Shown here piece by piece: positions 9,510 to 16,055 of a stretch of DNA of 64,000 nucleotides. The translations under genes and the position numbers were made by a program. The stretch is from Aureivirga marina (GTDB lineage: Bacteria > Bacteroidota > Bacteroidia > Flavobacteriales > Flavobacteriaceae). Each line of letters opens with the position of its first letter. Positions within the stretch are counted from its first letter, which is position 1. The notes under the pieces are model-generated. The model did not search any database and was not told the origin of the DNA. It worked only from the letters and a program-made list of their open reading frames with translations. Location: the NCBI RefSeq assembly GCF_015767265.1, contig NZ_JADPIB010000006.1, positions 62,001 through 126,000 of the forward strand, in the 5' to 3' direction.

Positions 9510-10496
9510 TTATTTTAAAGTAATTGCTTCCAGCCAAGGAGCAGGATTATATTTCAATTCTGGTTTACAAACTTCACAATAAGGTACTTTTAATAAAGTA
9601 TGTTGTGTTTGTGAATAATCAATTGGATTAATAGATAAGTATGTTCTCCAAGTCGCTGGTAAAGACCAACTTTCGAAGAATTTTGTTACTTCTAAAAATG
9701 CAATTTGAATTAAAATATTATGGTAATATTCTGCCGTAGGAATAGAATCTGGCATTCCTACTTTTTTATTTTCTCTTAAATGATTTTCGTACGCATTGAT
9801 AAAACTTGGATAAGAGTGATTACTTTTCACTCTGCTTTGTAAACAGTGATAACAACCTGTTTCTTTTCCGTAAAATAATGGTCCGATTTTGAAAACATTG
9901 TTTTCTAACCCTCCAATATATAACCAAGGTTTATTTTCTTTTAATGCAATTTCATTGATTTTTTCAATATGATACGGACTCCATTGATTTCCGTCTACTA
10001 AAATAAAATCAGCCTGTTTTATAAATTTCTCAATCGCTGCATCTGATTTTAAGGAAGAATAAGTAGATGAAATTACTTTTTTAAATTTGTTCTTCTTCGC
10101 TTGTTTTACTATTAAATCATAGAATTCACTCTCTCCTACAATTCCTAGCTGTATATTCTTTTCTGGATTTAATCTTTCTAAAGATTCCGAAGCATCTTGT
10201 TTTGCTTCTTTCTTTGTTTGATTATTTAGTTCAGAAACTAAGTGATAATTAAGTAATTGATAATCTTTTAAATTGGTTAAAACTTCTAAAATTTTTGCAT
10301 CATCAAACTTCTTTTGTAATTTCTTCTTTAAGGAAGCAAGTCCAATTTTTGGGCTATCTTGAACTAACGCAACAAGTTCCACAAATATAGATTCCTTTTC
10401 TGGGTCATCGAAATCTAATGTATAAGAAACTGATTTTGTTCTCAATTGAAAACAGTTGTTCTCATTGTCTTTGAATATATCAAACTTTTCTAACAT
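9510..10496 (-). CDS. SagC-like TOMM cyclodehydratase partner (E1/ThiF-like, leader binding)
   Basis: A 328-residue protein. The first 90 residues resemble the peptide-binding RRE-type domain of SagC/TOMM E1-like proteins. A Rossmann-like segment follows (IQLGIVGESEFYDLIV at about 115-130), then a structural zinc site with two CxxC pairs (Cys215/Cys218 and Cys307/Cys310). In known TOMM systems this protein binds the leader peptide and presents the core to YcaO. It is the first enzyme gene after the precursor units, 224 bp beyond the unit-1 terminator. I found no TAnnTTTG promoter in the gap, so it probably depends on read-through from the precursor units. Confidence 0.85.
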   Translation of the reverse strand: MLEKFDIFKDNENNCFQLRTKSVSYTLDFDDPEKESIFVELVALVQDSPKIGLASLKKKLQKKFDDAKILEVLTNLKDYQLLNYHLVSELNNQTKKEAKQDASESLERLNPEKNIQLGIVGESEFYDLIVKQAKKNKFKKVISSTYSSLKSDAAIEKFIKQADFILVDGNQWSPYHIEKINEIALKENKPWLYIGGLENNVFKIGPLFYGKETGCYHCLQSRVKSNHSYPSFINAYENHLRENKKVGMPDSIPTAEYYHNILIQIAFLEVTKFFESWSLPATWRTYLSINPIDYSQTQHTLLKVPYCEVCKPELKYNPAPWLEAITLK

Positions 10497-10719
10497 GATT
10501 TTATAGTTTTTGAATTTGAATGGTTTTTCTCACCATGCTTAAATCGTTTTTTAGCACATTAAATATAAACAAAAGATTTACAACAGGTTACTTAAAGTAT
10601 TGATAAATCTTCCTTATATTTTTCTGAACAAAAAATCGGATTTAGCTTTTACCGTGATTACTGGAAAAGTTTAGTAAATGCTCTTTTTCTGGGTCGAATA
10701 TAATAGATTAATTATTAAA

Positions 10720-10751
10720 AAAGCTTTACTCTTTTGACGGAGTAAAGCTTT
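10720..10751 (-). terminator. Hairpin terminator after precursor unit 1, likely read-through point
   Basis: A perfect 12-bp inverted repeat, AAAGCTTTACTC and GAGTAAAGCTTT, with an 8-nt loop, followed on the minus strand by a T-rich run. It separates precursor genes 1 and 2 from the SagC/D/B operon. In the streptolysin S operon a terminator after sagA likewise gives abundant precursor mRNA and reduced read-through into the enzyme genes. No separate promoter is evident downstream. Confidence 0.85.
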
Positions 10752-10817
10752 ATATTTTGTTTCTTCAAATGCCTTCCTTGAAAGCACCTGAAATTTACCG
10801 TTATTGCAACCCTGTTA

Positions 10818-10922
10818 TTAGTTTACTGAGAAACAACAAGAACAACAACAAGAACAACAACATCCTGCTGCTGCTACCATTTCGTTTGCGAACGATTTTT
10901 CTGAAAGCTGTTTAATTTTCAT
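10818..10922 (-). CDS. Streptolysin-S-like TOMM precursor peptide, unit 1 copy a
   Basis: A 34-codon gene too short for ordinary gene calling. The leader reads MKIKQLSEKSFANEMVAAAG and the core reads CCCSCCCSCCFSVN, with eight Cys and three Ser as ring-forming residues. The core closely resembles the SagA core of streptolysin S, which begins with a cysteine run and continues TTCCFSIA. The leader contains FANEM, close to the FxxxB recognition motif known for SagA (Met in place of a branched residue). Cleavage is expected near AAAG. It lies 62 bp after copy b and before a terminator. Coding is supported by six near-identical copies with conserved frame and by the neighbouring TOMM enzymes. Confidence 0.92.
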   Translation of the reverse strand: MKIKQLSEKSFANEMVAAAGCCCSCCCSCCFSVN

Positions 10923-10984
10923 TTTAATTTAAATTGAATGATTAATAAATTAATTTACTACGGCTAATGTTGTGTTACTGTTGC

Positions 10985-11086
10985 TTACACTGAGAAACAA
11001 CAAGAACAACAACAAGAACAACAACATCCTGCTGCTGCTACCATCTCGTTTGCAAACGATTTTTCTGAAAGCTGTTTGATTTTCAT
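10985..11086 (-). CDS. Streptolysin-S-like TOMM precursor peptide, unit 1 copy b
   Basis: A 33-codon precursor with the same leader as copy a (MKIKQLSEKSFANEMVAAAG) and the core CCCSCCCSCCFSV, lacking only the final Asn. Several codons differ synonymously from copy a (GAG for GAA, TTT for TTC, ATC for ATT), so protein sequence rather than DNA is conserved, which supports real translation. It is the first gene of unit 1. The promoter lies about 150 bp upstream (11231-11264). The start ATG follows an A/T-rich stretch without a Shine-Dalgarno sequence, as is normal in this phylum. Confidence 0.92.
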   Translation of the reverse strand: MKIKQLSEKSFANEMVAAAGCCCSCCCSCCFSV

Positions 11087-11230
11087 TTTTATTAGAATTT
11101 AAATGGTTAATAATTATTTTTATTTATTTTGAATTTTAAATGGTATTTCTCTTTTATTATATGTGCCTTCTGATCTAAAAATTAAATCAAAGAACATAAA
11201 AAATGAATGGTTGGGATACTTACTAATATA

Positions 11231-11264
11231 CAAACTTAAATCTTTGTATCGTACTTATACACAA
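11231..11264 (-). promoter_or_regulatory. Promoter of precursor unit 1, without TetR operator
   Basis: On the minus strand a TTG at 11264-11262 and TAAGTTTG at 11238-11231 match the Bacteroidota promoter with a 23-bp spacer. Distance from the -7 element to the start codon (about 150 bp) equals that of units 2 and 3. The spacer does not contain ATGACCGGTC; only a diverged CGTACTTA remains where units 2 and 3 have CGTCTTA. A weak GTAT/ATAC inverted repeat (11246-11260) sits here instead. Confidence 0.65.
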
Positions 11265-11454
11265 GCTTTTTCATTTTTGCATTACAAATTTATAATCAGT
11301 CATTGTTTCACACAAATTTTTTCCTCAATTTATTAAAATTTATGTTAATTTTTATGTTATATATATTTTTTTAAGATTTAAAAAATGTATTTAATTTTTT
11401 TATCAACATTTTATTAACAAATCTTCACTGTTTTTTTCTTGATTTTTACATAAT

Positions 11455-11559
11455 CTAAGCTTCACAGAGCTTTTGTGATTTATTTAACATATAATTTGTA
11501 GCACTTTTTGGAGAATCCTTACAAGTAATTTTCTCTTTTTGAAAAAATAAACTTTCCAT
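11455..11559 (-). CDS. Possible small ORF between precursor units 1 and 2, unrecognised
   Basis: Thirty-four codons from ATG at 11559 to TAG, starting MESLFFQKEKITCKDSPKSA and ending NKSQKLCEA. It has three Cys and many Lys and does not resemble the precursor peptides. It lies in a 696-bp stretch (11087-11782) that otherwise holds only the unit 1 promoter and the unit 2 terminator. No promoter or ribosome site is obvious, and it may be a chance frame or a remnant of a larger gene. Listed only so that the gap is described. Confidence 0.25.
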   Translation of the reverse strand: MESLFFQKEKITCKDSPKSATNYMLNKSQKLCEA

Positions 11560-11700
11560 AGCAGTGATTTAAAGATAGAAAATTTTCTTTTACACTTTCA
11601 AAATTTTTATACTTCTTTTTAAATAACTAATAAGTCTATTGTATTTTAATTCTGTATTAATTTTCAATAGTTAAATTGTAAAATTAAAACATAAAAAAAA

Positions 11701-11720
11701 CCCTACTCTTTAAAGTAGGG
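11701..11720 (-). terminator. Hairpin terminator after precursor unit 2
   Basis: CCCTACT and AGTAGGG form a 7-bp stem with a 6-nt loop. On the minus strand it is followed by eight T residues (11700-11693), a typical intrinsic terminator. It lies 63 bp after the stop of precursor 2a. Confidence 0.85.
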
Positions 11721-11782
11721 CTATCATATTTCGTTTTATTTATAGAAAATTTCTTTCTATGTACATTCTAACATTTGTTTCA

Positions 11783-11890
11783 TTATGCATTTACTGTAAA
11801 ACAGCAAGTACAACAACATGAACAACAACATCCAGCAGCAGCTACCATTTCACCACCAAATGCATTTTCTGTAAGCTGATTGATTTTCAT
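11783..11890 (-). CDS. Streptolysin-S-like TOMM precursor peptide, unit 2 copy a
   Basis: A 35-codon precursor. The leader reads MKINQLTENAFGGEMVAAAG and the core CCCSCCCTCCFTVNA. Compared with unit 1 the leader is changed at seven positions, but FxxEMVAAAG is kept, and Thr replaces Ser at two core positions, both residues that can still form (methyl)oxazoles. Codon 6 from the core's end is TGC rather than TGT, one of few third-base differences from copy b. It lies between copy b (57 bp upstream) and a strong terminator. Its product would be a structural variant of the unit 1 peptide. Confidence 0.92.
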   Translation of the reverse strand: MKINQLTENAFGGEMVAAAGCCCSCCCTCCFTVNA

Positions 11891-11947
11891 TTGAATTCGA
11901 ATTTGAATGATTAATAATTTAGTTTAAGTTCTCTTAGGTTGTCAATG

Positions 11948-12055
11948 TTATGCATTTACTGTAAAACAACAAGTACAACAACATGAACAACAACATCCAG
12001 CAGCAGCTACCATTTCACCACCGAACGCATTTTCTGTAAGCTGATTGATTTTCAT
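11948..12055 (-). CDS. Streptolysin-S-like TOMM precursor peptide, unit 2 copy b
   Basis: A 35-codon precursor identical in protein sequence to unit 2 copy a (leader MKINQLTENAFGGEMVAAAG, core CCCSCCCTCCFTVNA) with synonymous differences (GCG for GCA, TTC for TTT, TGT for TGC). It is the first gene of unit 2 and is preceded by a 148-nt region that carries two TetR-type operators and a consensus promoter. Duplication inside the unit raises gene dosage of the same product. Confidence 0.92.
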   Translation of the reverse strand: MKINQLTENAFGGEMVAAAGCCCSCCCTCCFTVNA

Positions 12056-12123
12056 TTTATTAGAATTTAAATGGTTAATAATTATAATATTTTACTTTCT
12101 GTATTGATTTTATTTTTCTTTAT

Positions 12124-12139
12124 ATGACCAGTCGTCTTA
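12124..12139. promoter_or_regulatory. TetR-type operator, proximal site of unit 2
   Basis: ATGACCAGTCGTCTTA, matching the shared operator ATGACCnnTCrTCTTA. It lies about 70 bp before the start of precursor 2b, inside the expected 5' leader. No TAnnTTTG element overlaps this copy, so it probably acts as an auxiliary site. The distance to the distal site is exactly 79 bp, as in unit 3. Confidence 0.75.
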
Positions 12140-12195
12140 TTCTTTTTCCAAAAAAAATTGTTTCGAACAAAACAACCTTATCTTAATTTGCTATA

Positions 12196-12228
12196 CAAAG
12201 TTATGACCGGTCGTCTTAAACTACAAAA
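12196..12228 (-). promoter_or_regulatory. Promoter of precursor unit 2 with embedded TetR operator
   Basis: On the minus strand TTTTG (12228-12224), a 20-bp spacer and TAACTTTG (12203-12196) match the Bacteroidota promoter. The operator ATGACCGGTCGTCTTA (12203-12218) fills the spacer and touches the -7 element, so a bound TetR protein would block polymerase. The predicted transcript starts near 12190 and has a leader of roughly 135 nt. Nothing else is seen in the gap 12056-12569 except the unit 3 terminator. Confidence 0.82.
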
Positions 12229-12489
12229 TTCTAAATGACTTTATGATTATTTTAATTGATTTTTAATGATTTGTAATTTTTTTATCAAAAACTCCTTAAT
12301 ATATAAGGTAAAAATTTCTTTGGTTAAGAATCTTTCTTTTTTTTCACATTAATATTTTTTCTTGGTTTATTATTAGCTTGAATTTTGGAAAAGCTTAACA
12401 ACAAATCACTTCTATTTTTCCATTTCTATTAATTTTAATAAAACAACATATAAATAAGGTGTGTTTCTTAACAATTTATCTAAAAAGAA

Positions 12490-12518
12490 AAACCTTATTC
12501 AAAAGAAGAATAAGGTTT
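12490..12518 (-). terminator. Hairpin terminator after precursor unit 3
   Basis: An 11-bp perfect stem (AAACCTTATTC and GAATAAGGTTT) with a 7-nt loop, flanked by A-rich sequence on the left that reads as a T-rich tail on the minus strand. It lies 51 bp after the stop of precursor 3a. Confidence 0.85.
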
Positions 12519-12569
12519 AATCTTTTTTACTTGTTCAACAATAGATTATAACTAATAAAGTCCTTGAAA

Positions 12570-12677
12570 TTATGCGCTAACTGAGAAACAGCAAGAACAA
12601 CAACATGAACAACAACATCCAGCAGCAGCTACCATTTCACTACCGAACGCATTTTCTGTAAGCTGATTGATTTTCAT
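12570..12677 (-). CDS. Streptolysin-S-like TOMM precursor peptide, unit 3 copy a
   Basis: A 35-codon precursor with leader MKINQLTENAFGSEMVAAAG and core CCCSCCCSCCFSVSA. The leader differs from unit 2 only by Gly to Ser before Glu-Met, and the core uses Ser throughout as in unit 1 but ends in VSA. The C-terminal tails VN(A), V and VSA are the only parts of the core that vary freely, as in streptolysin S relatives where the residues after CCF differ. It precedes a terminator. Confidence 0.92.
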   Translation of the reverse strand: MKINQLTENAFGSEMVAAAGCCCSCCCSCCFSVSA

Positions 12678-12724
12678 TTTATTAGAATTTGAATGGATTA
12701 ATAATACATTTTTTTAGTTATTCA

Positions 12725-12832
12725 TTATGCGCTAACTGAGAAACAGCAAGAACAACAACATGAACAACAACATCCAGCAGCAGCTACCATTTCACTACCG
12801 AACGCATTTTCTGTAAGCTGATTGATTTTCAT
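12725..12832 (-). CDS. Streptolysin-S-like TOMM precursor peptide, unit 3 copy b
   Basis: A 35-codon precursor identical in protein sequence to unit 3 copy a (leader MKINQLTENAFGSEMVAAAG, core CCCSCCCSCCFSVSA), separated from it by 47 bp. The DNA of copies 3a and 3b is almost identical across the coding part, suggesting recent duplication. It is the promoter-proximal precursor gene, and the first one transcribed after the TetR genes. Confidence 0.92.
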   Translation of the reverse strand: MKINQLTENAFGSEMVAAAGCCCSCCCSCCFSVSA

Positions 12833-12898
12833 TTGAATTTGAATTTAATGATTAATAATTATGTATTTAGTTTTTGAATGTTTCTTAATTTTACCTTA

Positions 12899-12914
12899 AT
12901 GACCGCTCGTCTTA
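12899..12914. promoter_or_regulatory. TetR-type operator, proximal site of unit 3
   Basis: ATGACCGCTCGTCTTA, about 67 bp before the start of precursor 3b and 79 bp from the distal site. It is the most degenerate at the centre (GC for GG). As in unit 2, no -7 element overlaps it, so it is likely to act within the transcribed leader or by joint binding with the distal site. Confidence 0.75.
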
Positions 12915-12970
12915 AATTGGATCAAAAAAATATATCTTACTGAAAGACAGGTTTTTTCATTTCGACAATA

Positions 12971-13003
12971 CAAATTTATGACCGGTCATCTTAAACTCCA
13001 AAA
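12971..13003 (-). promoter_or_regulatory. Promoter of precursor unit 3 with embedded TetR operator
   Basis: On the minus strand TTTTG (13003-12999), a 20-bp spacer and TAAATTTG (12978-12971). The spacer holds ATGACCGGTCATCTTA (12978-12993), whose centre ATGACCGGTCAT is a perfect 12-bp palindrome. Layout and spacing equal those of unit 2. The gap 12833-13186 contains only this control region. Confidence 0.82.
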
Positions 13004-13186
13004 CAACTTCGGACTTTATGATTTATTTAACTGATTTTTAATTTATTACTATTTTATTCAGAAGTTTTTTTCAACTTTCTCTCAGAATTAAGAAGATTCT
13101 TGATTTTATTTCAAAGTAAAAAAAGGCAATTTTCTTTGATTTTCATTTTTTGTAGTAAAATAGTAGGTTTTCAGAAGAAATGATAT

Positions 13187-13792
13187 TTATTTTTTATCCA
13201 GAATAAGATCTTCTGTAAGAAACTTCATAAAGTTCAAAAGTGGCTTACTATCGTTTAATAATTTTGCTTTTGTCATGGAACCACGAACAAAAGCATCTAC
13301 TAAAATCACAATTTCATCAACTTCCAAATCTGTATTTAGTCGTCCCTCCTCTTTTAAAGAAGTAAATGCTTCCACCAAAGCCTGGTCTCTTTTCTGAAAA
13401 GCTTCTTCTAATTTTAAACGATATTTTTCATTTTGATTATAGATATCTAAAGCAAGAACACTCACAAAACATTCTTTTGTAAAATCATAAGAACTGAAAT
13501 ATTCAATATATTTATCGAATAAATTTATCAAACGAGTTTTCTGATCTTTTTCTTGCCCATCCATATTCACAACAATTTTAATGTATAAATCCAATGCTTT
13601 TAAAGCAAAATCACTCTTACTTTTAAAATGATTGTAAAAAGATCCTTTTGGTAAATCAGAAGCTGCCATGATATCTTGAATACTTGAATTTTCGTATCCT
13701 TTTTGCCAAATCACACTGATTCCATTAAAAAGAATTTGCTCTTCCAAAGACAAATCCAATCCATAATATGTATGTGCATTTTCTCTACGCAT
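13187..13792 (-). CDS. TetR family regulator, second of a tandem pair
   Basis: A 201-residue TetR-type repressor. The N-terminal helix-turn-helix lies at about 28-70 with the recognition segment DLPKGSFYNHFKSKSDFALK. The C-terminal 130 residues form the ligand-binding and dimer domain. It overlaps the upstream TetR gene by 8 bp. Both proteins share the recognition helix LPKGSFYN, so they may bind the same operator (ATGACCGGTCRTCTTA) and possibly heterodimerise. It sits directly upstream of precursor unit 3. It is probably the local control for the TOMM peptides, with an unknown signal ligand. Confidence 0.87.
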   Translation of the reverse strand: MRRENAHTYYGLDLSLEEQILFNGISVIWQKGYENSSIQDIMAASDLPKGSFYNHFKSKSDFALKALDLYIKIVVNMDGQEKDQKTRLINLFDKYIEYFSSYDFTKECFVSVLALDIYNQNEKYRLKLEEAFQKRDQALVEAFTSLKEEGRLNTDLEVDEIVILVDAFVRGSMTKAKLLNDSKPLLNFMKFLTEDLILDKK

Positions 13793-14360
13793 CTTTAATC
13801 AAATCTTTAAATAAAAACTTCATGTAAACATCAAAAGGCTTTTGATCTTTCATAATTTTAGAACGAATCATTGCACCTCGCAAACCAGAATCCATTAAGT
13901 CGATAAAATCTTCTAAACTTAAATGAGTAAATAATCGATGTTCTTTTTGTAAAAGTTCATATATTTTATACATCAATAATTTTTTATTGTAAACTAAATT
14001 TTTAGTGATTGTTCGAAATGAATCATTTTTTTCATTTACTTCATGACACATTACATTTGTCAAACATTCACTTTTAAAATTATTTCCAACAAAAAAATCG
14101 ACATGTTGTTCGTATATTTTTTCTAATCTTTCTTTTGGGTCTTGTTCTTTATGGTCGTAGGAAAGAATAATTTTTTTATATAATTCGACCAATTCTAATA
14201 CAAATTCGTCTTTACTTCTAAAATAATTATAAAATGAACCCTTAGGTAAATCAACCGCTCCAGTGATTTCACTTATACTGGTGGCCTCAATTCCTCTTTC
14301 GCAAATTAAAGACATACCAGCCTCTAAAAGCTTTTCTTTATTTTGATTCCTCCTTACCAT
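13785..14360 (-). CDS. TetR family regulator, first of a tandem pair, likely autoregulated
   Basis: A 191-residue TetR-type repressor with the helix-turn-helix at about 10-52 (ISEITGAVDLPKGSFYNYF). It is about as long as typical family members. The operator ATGACCATTCATCTTA begins only 12 bp upstream of the ATG, inside a promoter-like element, so the pair is probably autoregulated. It is a diverged paralogue of the next gene; keeping two copies suggests either heterodimers or two different inducers acting on one regulon. Confidence 0.87.
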   Translation of the reverse strand: MVRRNQNKEKLLEAGMSLICERGIEATSISEITGAVDLPKGSFYNYFRSKDEFVLELVELYKKIILSYDHKEQDPKERLEKIYEQHVDFFVGNNFKSECLTNVMCHEVNEKNDSFRTITKNLVYNKKLLMYKIYELLQKEHRLFTHLSLEDFIDLMDSGLRGAMIRSKIMKDQKPFDVYMKFLFKDLIKDA

Positions 14361-14364
14361 AATA

Positions 14365-14394
14365 TAAAGATATGACCATTCATCTTAAATTCAA
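14365..14394 (-). promoter_or_regulatory. TetR gene promoter and operator, possibly leaderless
   Basis: ATGACCATTCATCTTA (14372-14387) matches the TOMM operator. On the minus strand TTG (14394-14392), a 19-bp spacer and TATCTTTA (14372-14365; one mismatch to TAnnTTTG) form the promoter. The -7 element ends 5 bp from the ATG at 14360, so transcription would start at or next to the start codon. Confidence 0.65.
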
Positions 14395-14521
14395 CACTTT
14401 AAATATCATTTCACATAAAAAACATCTATTTTTAACAGGATTTTTAGAAAATAATTTACGGACTTTCACATTAAACCTATAGAAACAAATATCTTTTTTA
14501 TACTATCTCAACTAAACTTCG

Positions 14522-14529
14522 TAAATTTG
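14522..14529 (+). promoter_or_regulatory. lipA -7 promoter element
   Basis: TAAATTTG matches TAnnTTTG and lies 26 bp before the lipA start. No clear TTG is seen 19-23 bp upstream. Confidence 0.5.
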
Positions 14530-14555
14530 TTGCTCGAATTAATAAGGATATTCAT

Positions 14556-15422
14556 ATGTCAGAAACTGTAACAAGTACTAAGACTAAAAAACCTAAATGG
14601 CTTCGTGTAAAATTGCCAGTAGGTAAAAAATATACGGAATTAAGAGGATTAGTAGATAAATATAAATTAAATACAATTTGTACAAGTGGAAGTTGTCCTA
14701 ATATGGGAGAATGTTGGGGAGAAGGAACTGCAACATTTATGATTTTAGGAAATACTTGTACACGTTCATGTGGTTTCTGTGGTGTAAAAACTGGAAGACC
14801 AGACACTGTAGAATGGGATGAACCAGAAAAGGTTGCTCGTTCCATCAAATTAATGGACATTAAACATGCTGTTTTAACTTCTGTAGATAGAGATGATTTG
14901 AAAGATGGAGGTTCGATTATTTGGGCGGAAACTATTAAAGCAATTCGTCGTTCTAGTCCGAATACAACTTTAGAAACACTTATTCCAGATTTTCAAGGAA
15001 TCGAAAGAAATATTGATCGTTTAATCGAAGCTGCTCCTGAGGTAATTTCTCATAATATGGAAACAGTTCGTAGGTTAACTCGTGAAGTTCGTATTCAAGC
15101 AAAATATGATAGAAGTTTAGAAGTTTTACGTTATATCAAAGAAAATGGACAACGTAGAACAAAGTCGGGAATTATGCTTGGATTAGGAGAAACAGAAGAA
15201 GAAGTGATTCAAACAATGCGTGATTTACGAGATGCAAAAGTTGATATTGTTACTATTGGTCAATATTTACAACCAACTAAAAAGCATCTTCCAGTGAAAG
15301 AGTTTATCACTCCTGAACAATTTAAAAAGTACGAAGAAATCGGAAAAGAAATGGGCTTTAGACATGTTGAAAGTGGCGCTTTAGTTCGTTCTTCTTATAA
15401 AGCACAAAAACACTTAGAATAG
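14556..15422 (+). CDS. lipA: Lipoyl synthase
   Basis: A 288-residue radical SAM enzyme that inserts two sulfurs into protein-bound octanoyl groups to make lipoyl cofactors. Two cysteine sets are visible: Cys42, Cys47 and Cys53 (auxiliary cluster, [13 protein letters not shown]) and Cys68, Cys72 and Cys75 (radical SAM CxxxCxxC). The C-terminus keeps the VRSSYKA motif that carries the conserved serine ligand. Length is normal. It is monocistronic with hairpins downstream and is divergent from the TetR pair. A stand-alone lipoyl domain protein that could be one of its targets is encoded at 53671-54009. Confidence 0.97.
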   Translation: MSETVTSTKTKKPKWLRVKLPVGKKYTELRGLVDKYKLNTICTSGSCPNMGECWGEGTATFMILGNTCTRSCGFCGVKTGRPDTVEWDEPEKVARSIKLMDIKHAVLTSVDRDDLKDGGSIIWAETIKAIRRSSPNTTLETLIPDFQGIERNIDRLIEAAPEVISHNMETVRRLTREVRIQAKYDRSLEVLRYIKENGQRRTKSGIMLGLGETEEEVIQTMRDLRDAKVDIVTIGQYLQPTKKHLPVKEFITPEQFKKYEEIGKEMGFRHVESGALVRSSYKAQKHLE

Positions 15423-15488
15423 TAAATATTAGCTATTTATTAACAATATTTATTCTGAAATGAGATTACATTTGCACGTCTTTTTATT

Positions 15489-15517
15489 AAAATAAAGCAA
15501 ATACTGAGCTTTATTTT
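15489..15517 (+). terminator. Hairpin downstream of lipA
   Basis: A 10-bp perfect stem AAAATAAAGC / GCTTTATTTT with a 9-nt loop, 67 bp after the lipA stop. The T tract is modest (TTTATTTT). Confidence 0.55.
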
Positions 15518-15544
15518 ACGGAATAAATTTTGAATTAAATGTAT

Positions 15545-15575
15545 AAAAGCGTTTCCATGACTTGGAAACGCTTTT
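15545..15575. terminator. Bidirectional hairpin terminator between lipA and the convergent lipoprotein gene
   Basis: A 13-bp stem (AAAAGCGTTTCCA / TGGAAACGCTTTT) with a 5-nt loop and T tracts on both strands. It fits the end of both the lipA transcript and the convergent gene ending at 15611. Confidence 0.85.
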
Positions 15576-15610
15576 TTTATTTATCTTTTTAATTCTTCTA
15601 AAAAAATATT

Positions 15611-15961
15611 TTAATAATCCATATGTATATTTTTTTCAGAAATTAAATTGAAATCAGTATCAAATACCAAACAATCAAAATTATTATTTGAATTTAAAAA
15701 CTCACAATAATATATACTTTCAGATTCAAATAATAATATTAATCTTACTAATTTCGCATCATACTTTTTCTTTAAGTATTTTGATATTTTTCTAAATTTT
15801 TTGTTTTTTATATATGTAGGAAATATATTATTATCAATTAATTCATAATGCTCTCTAAATAAAGCATTATATTTAATAGAATGTTCAAAAGCTAAATTAC
15901 CACAACTACTCAAAATTAAAATAGCTACGAAACAACTAATTCTTTTTATCATTTTTTTCAT
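15611..15961 (-). CDS. Small hypothetical lipoprotein
   Basis: A 116-residue lipoprotein with a signal sequence and lipobox LSSC (Cys about 20). The mature part is about 95 residues with no recognised domain and contains an internal Lys-rich stretch (NKKFRKISKYLKKKYDAK). It follows the next lipoprotein gene on the same strand but with a terminator hairpin between them, so it is probably a separate transcript. Function unknown. Confidence 0.65.
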   Translation of the reverse strand: MKKMIKRISCFVAILILSSCGNLAFEHSIKYNALFREHYELIDNNIFPTYIKNKKFRKISKYLKKKYDAKLVRLILLFESESIYYCEFLNSNNNFDCLVFDTDFNLISEKNIHMDY

Positions 15962-16002
15962 GAATTTCTTTTTTAAATCTAAAGTTTATTTTAACAACAA
16001 AA

Positions 16003-16028
16003 AAAGAGACTTTAAAAAAAGTCTCTTT
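16003..16028. terminator. Hairpin terminator between two lipoprotein genes
   Basis: A 10-bp stem AAAGAGACTT / AAGTCTCTTT, 28 bp after the stop of the gene ending at 16056, with an A tract on its left that reads as T on the minus strand. Confidence 0.75.
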
Positions 16029-16055
16029 GTCTCAAAACAACTAAAATTATATAGA

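Noticed and set aside
10818-12832. The near-identical blocks could be read as CRISPR-like or simple tandem repeats.
   Set aside because: Spacing is irregular, blocks contain start and stop codons in a conserved frame, and differences are mostly synonymous. They are coding duplicates.
10818-12832. Precursors of lanthipeptides, since Cys and Ser are abundant.
   Set aside because: No LanB, LanC, LanM or radical SAM gene is nearby, while YcaO, SagC-like and SagB-like genes are adjacent, and the core has a Cys-run with CCF as in SagA.
15466-15575. Possible small RNA after lipA: TACATTTG near 15465 followed by two hairpins.
   Set aside because: No -33 element, and the two hairpins are explained by the lipA terminator and a shared terminator with the convergent gene.
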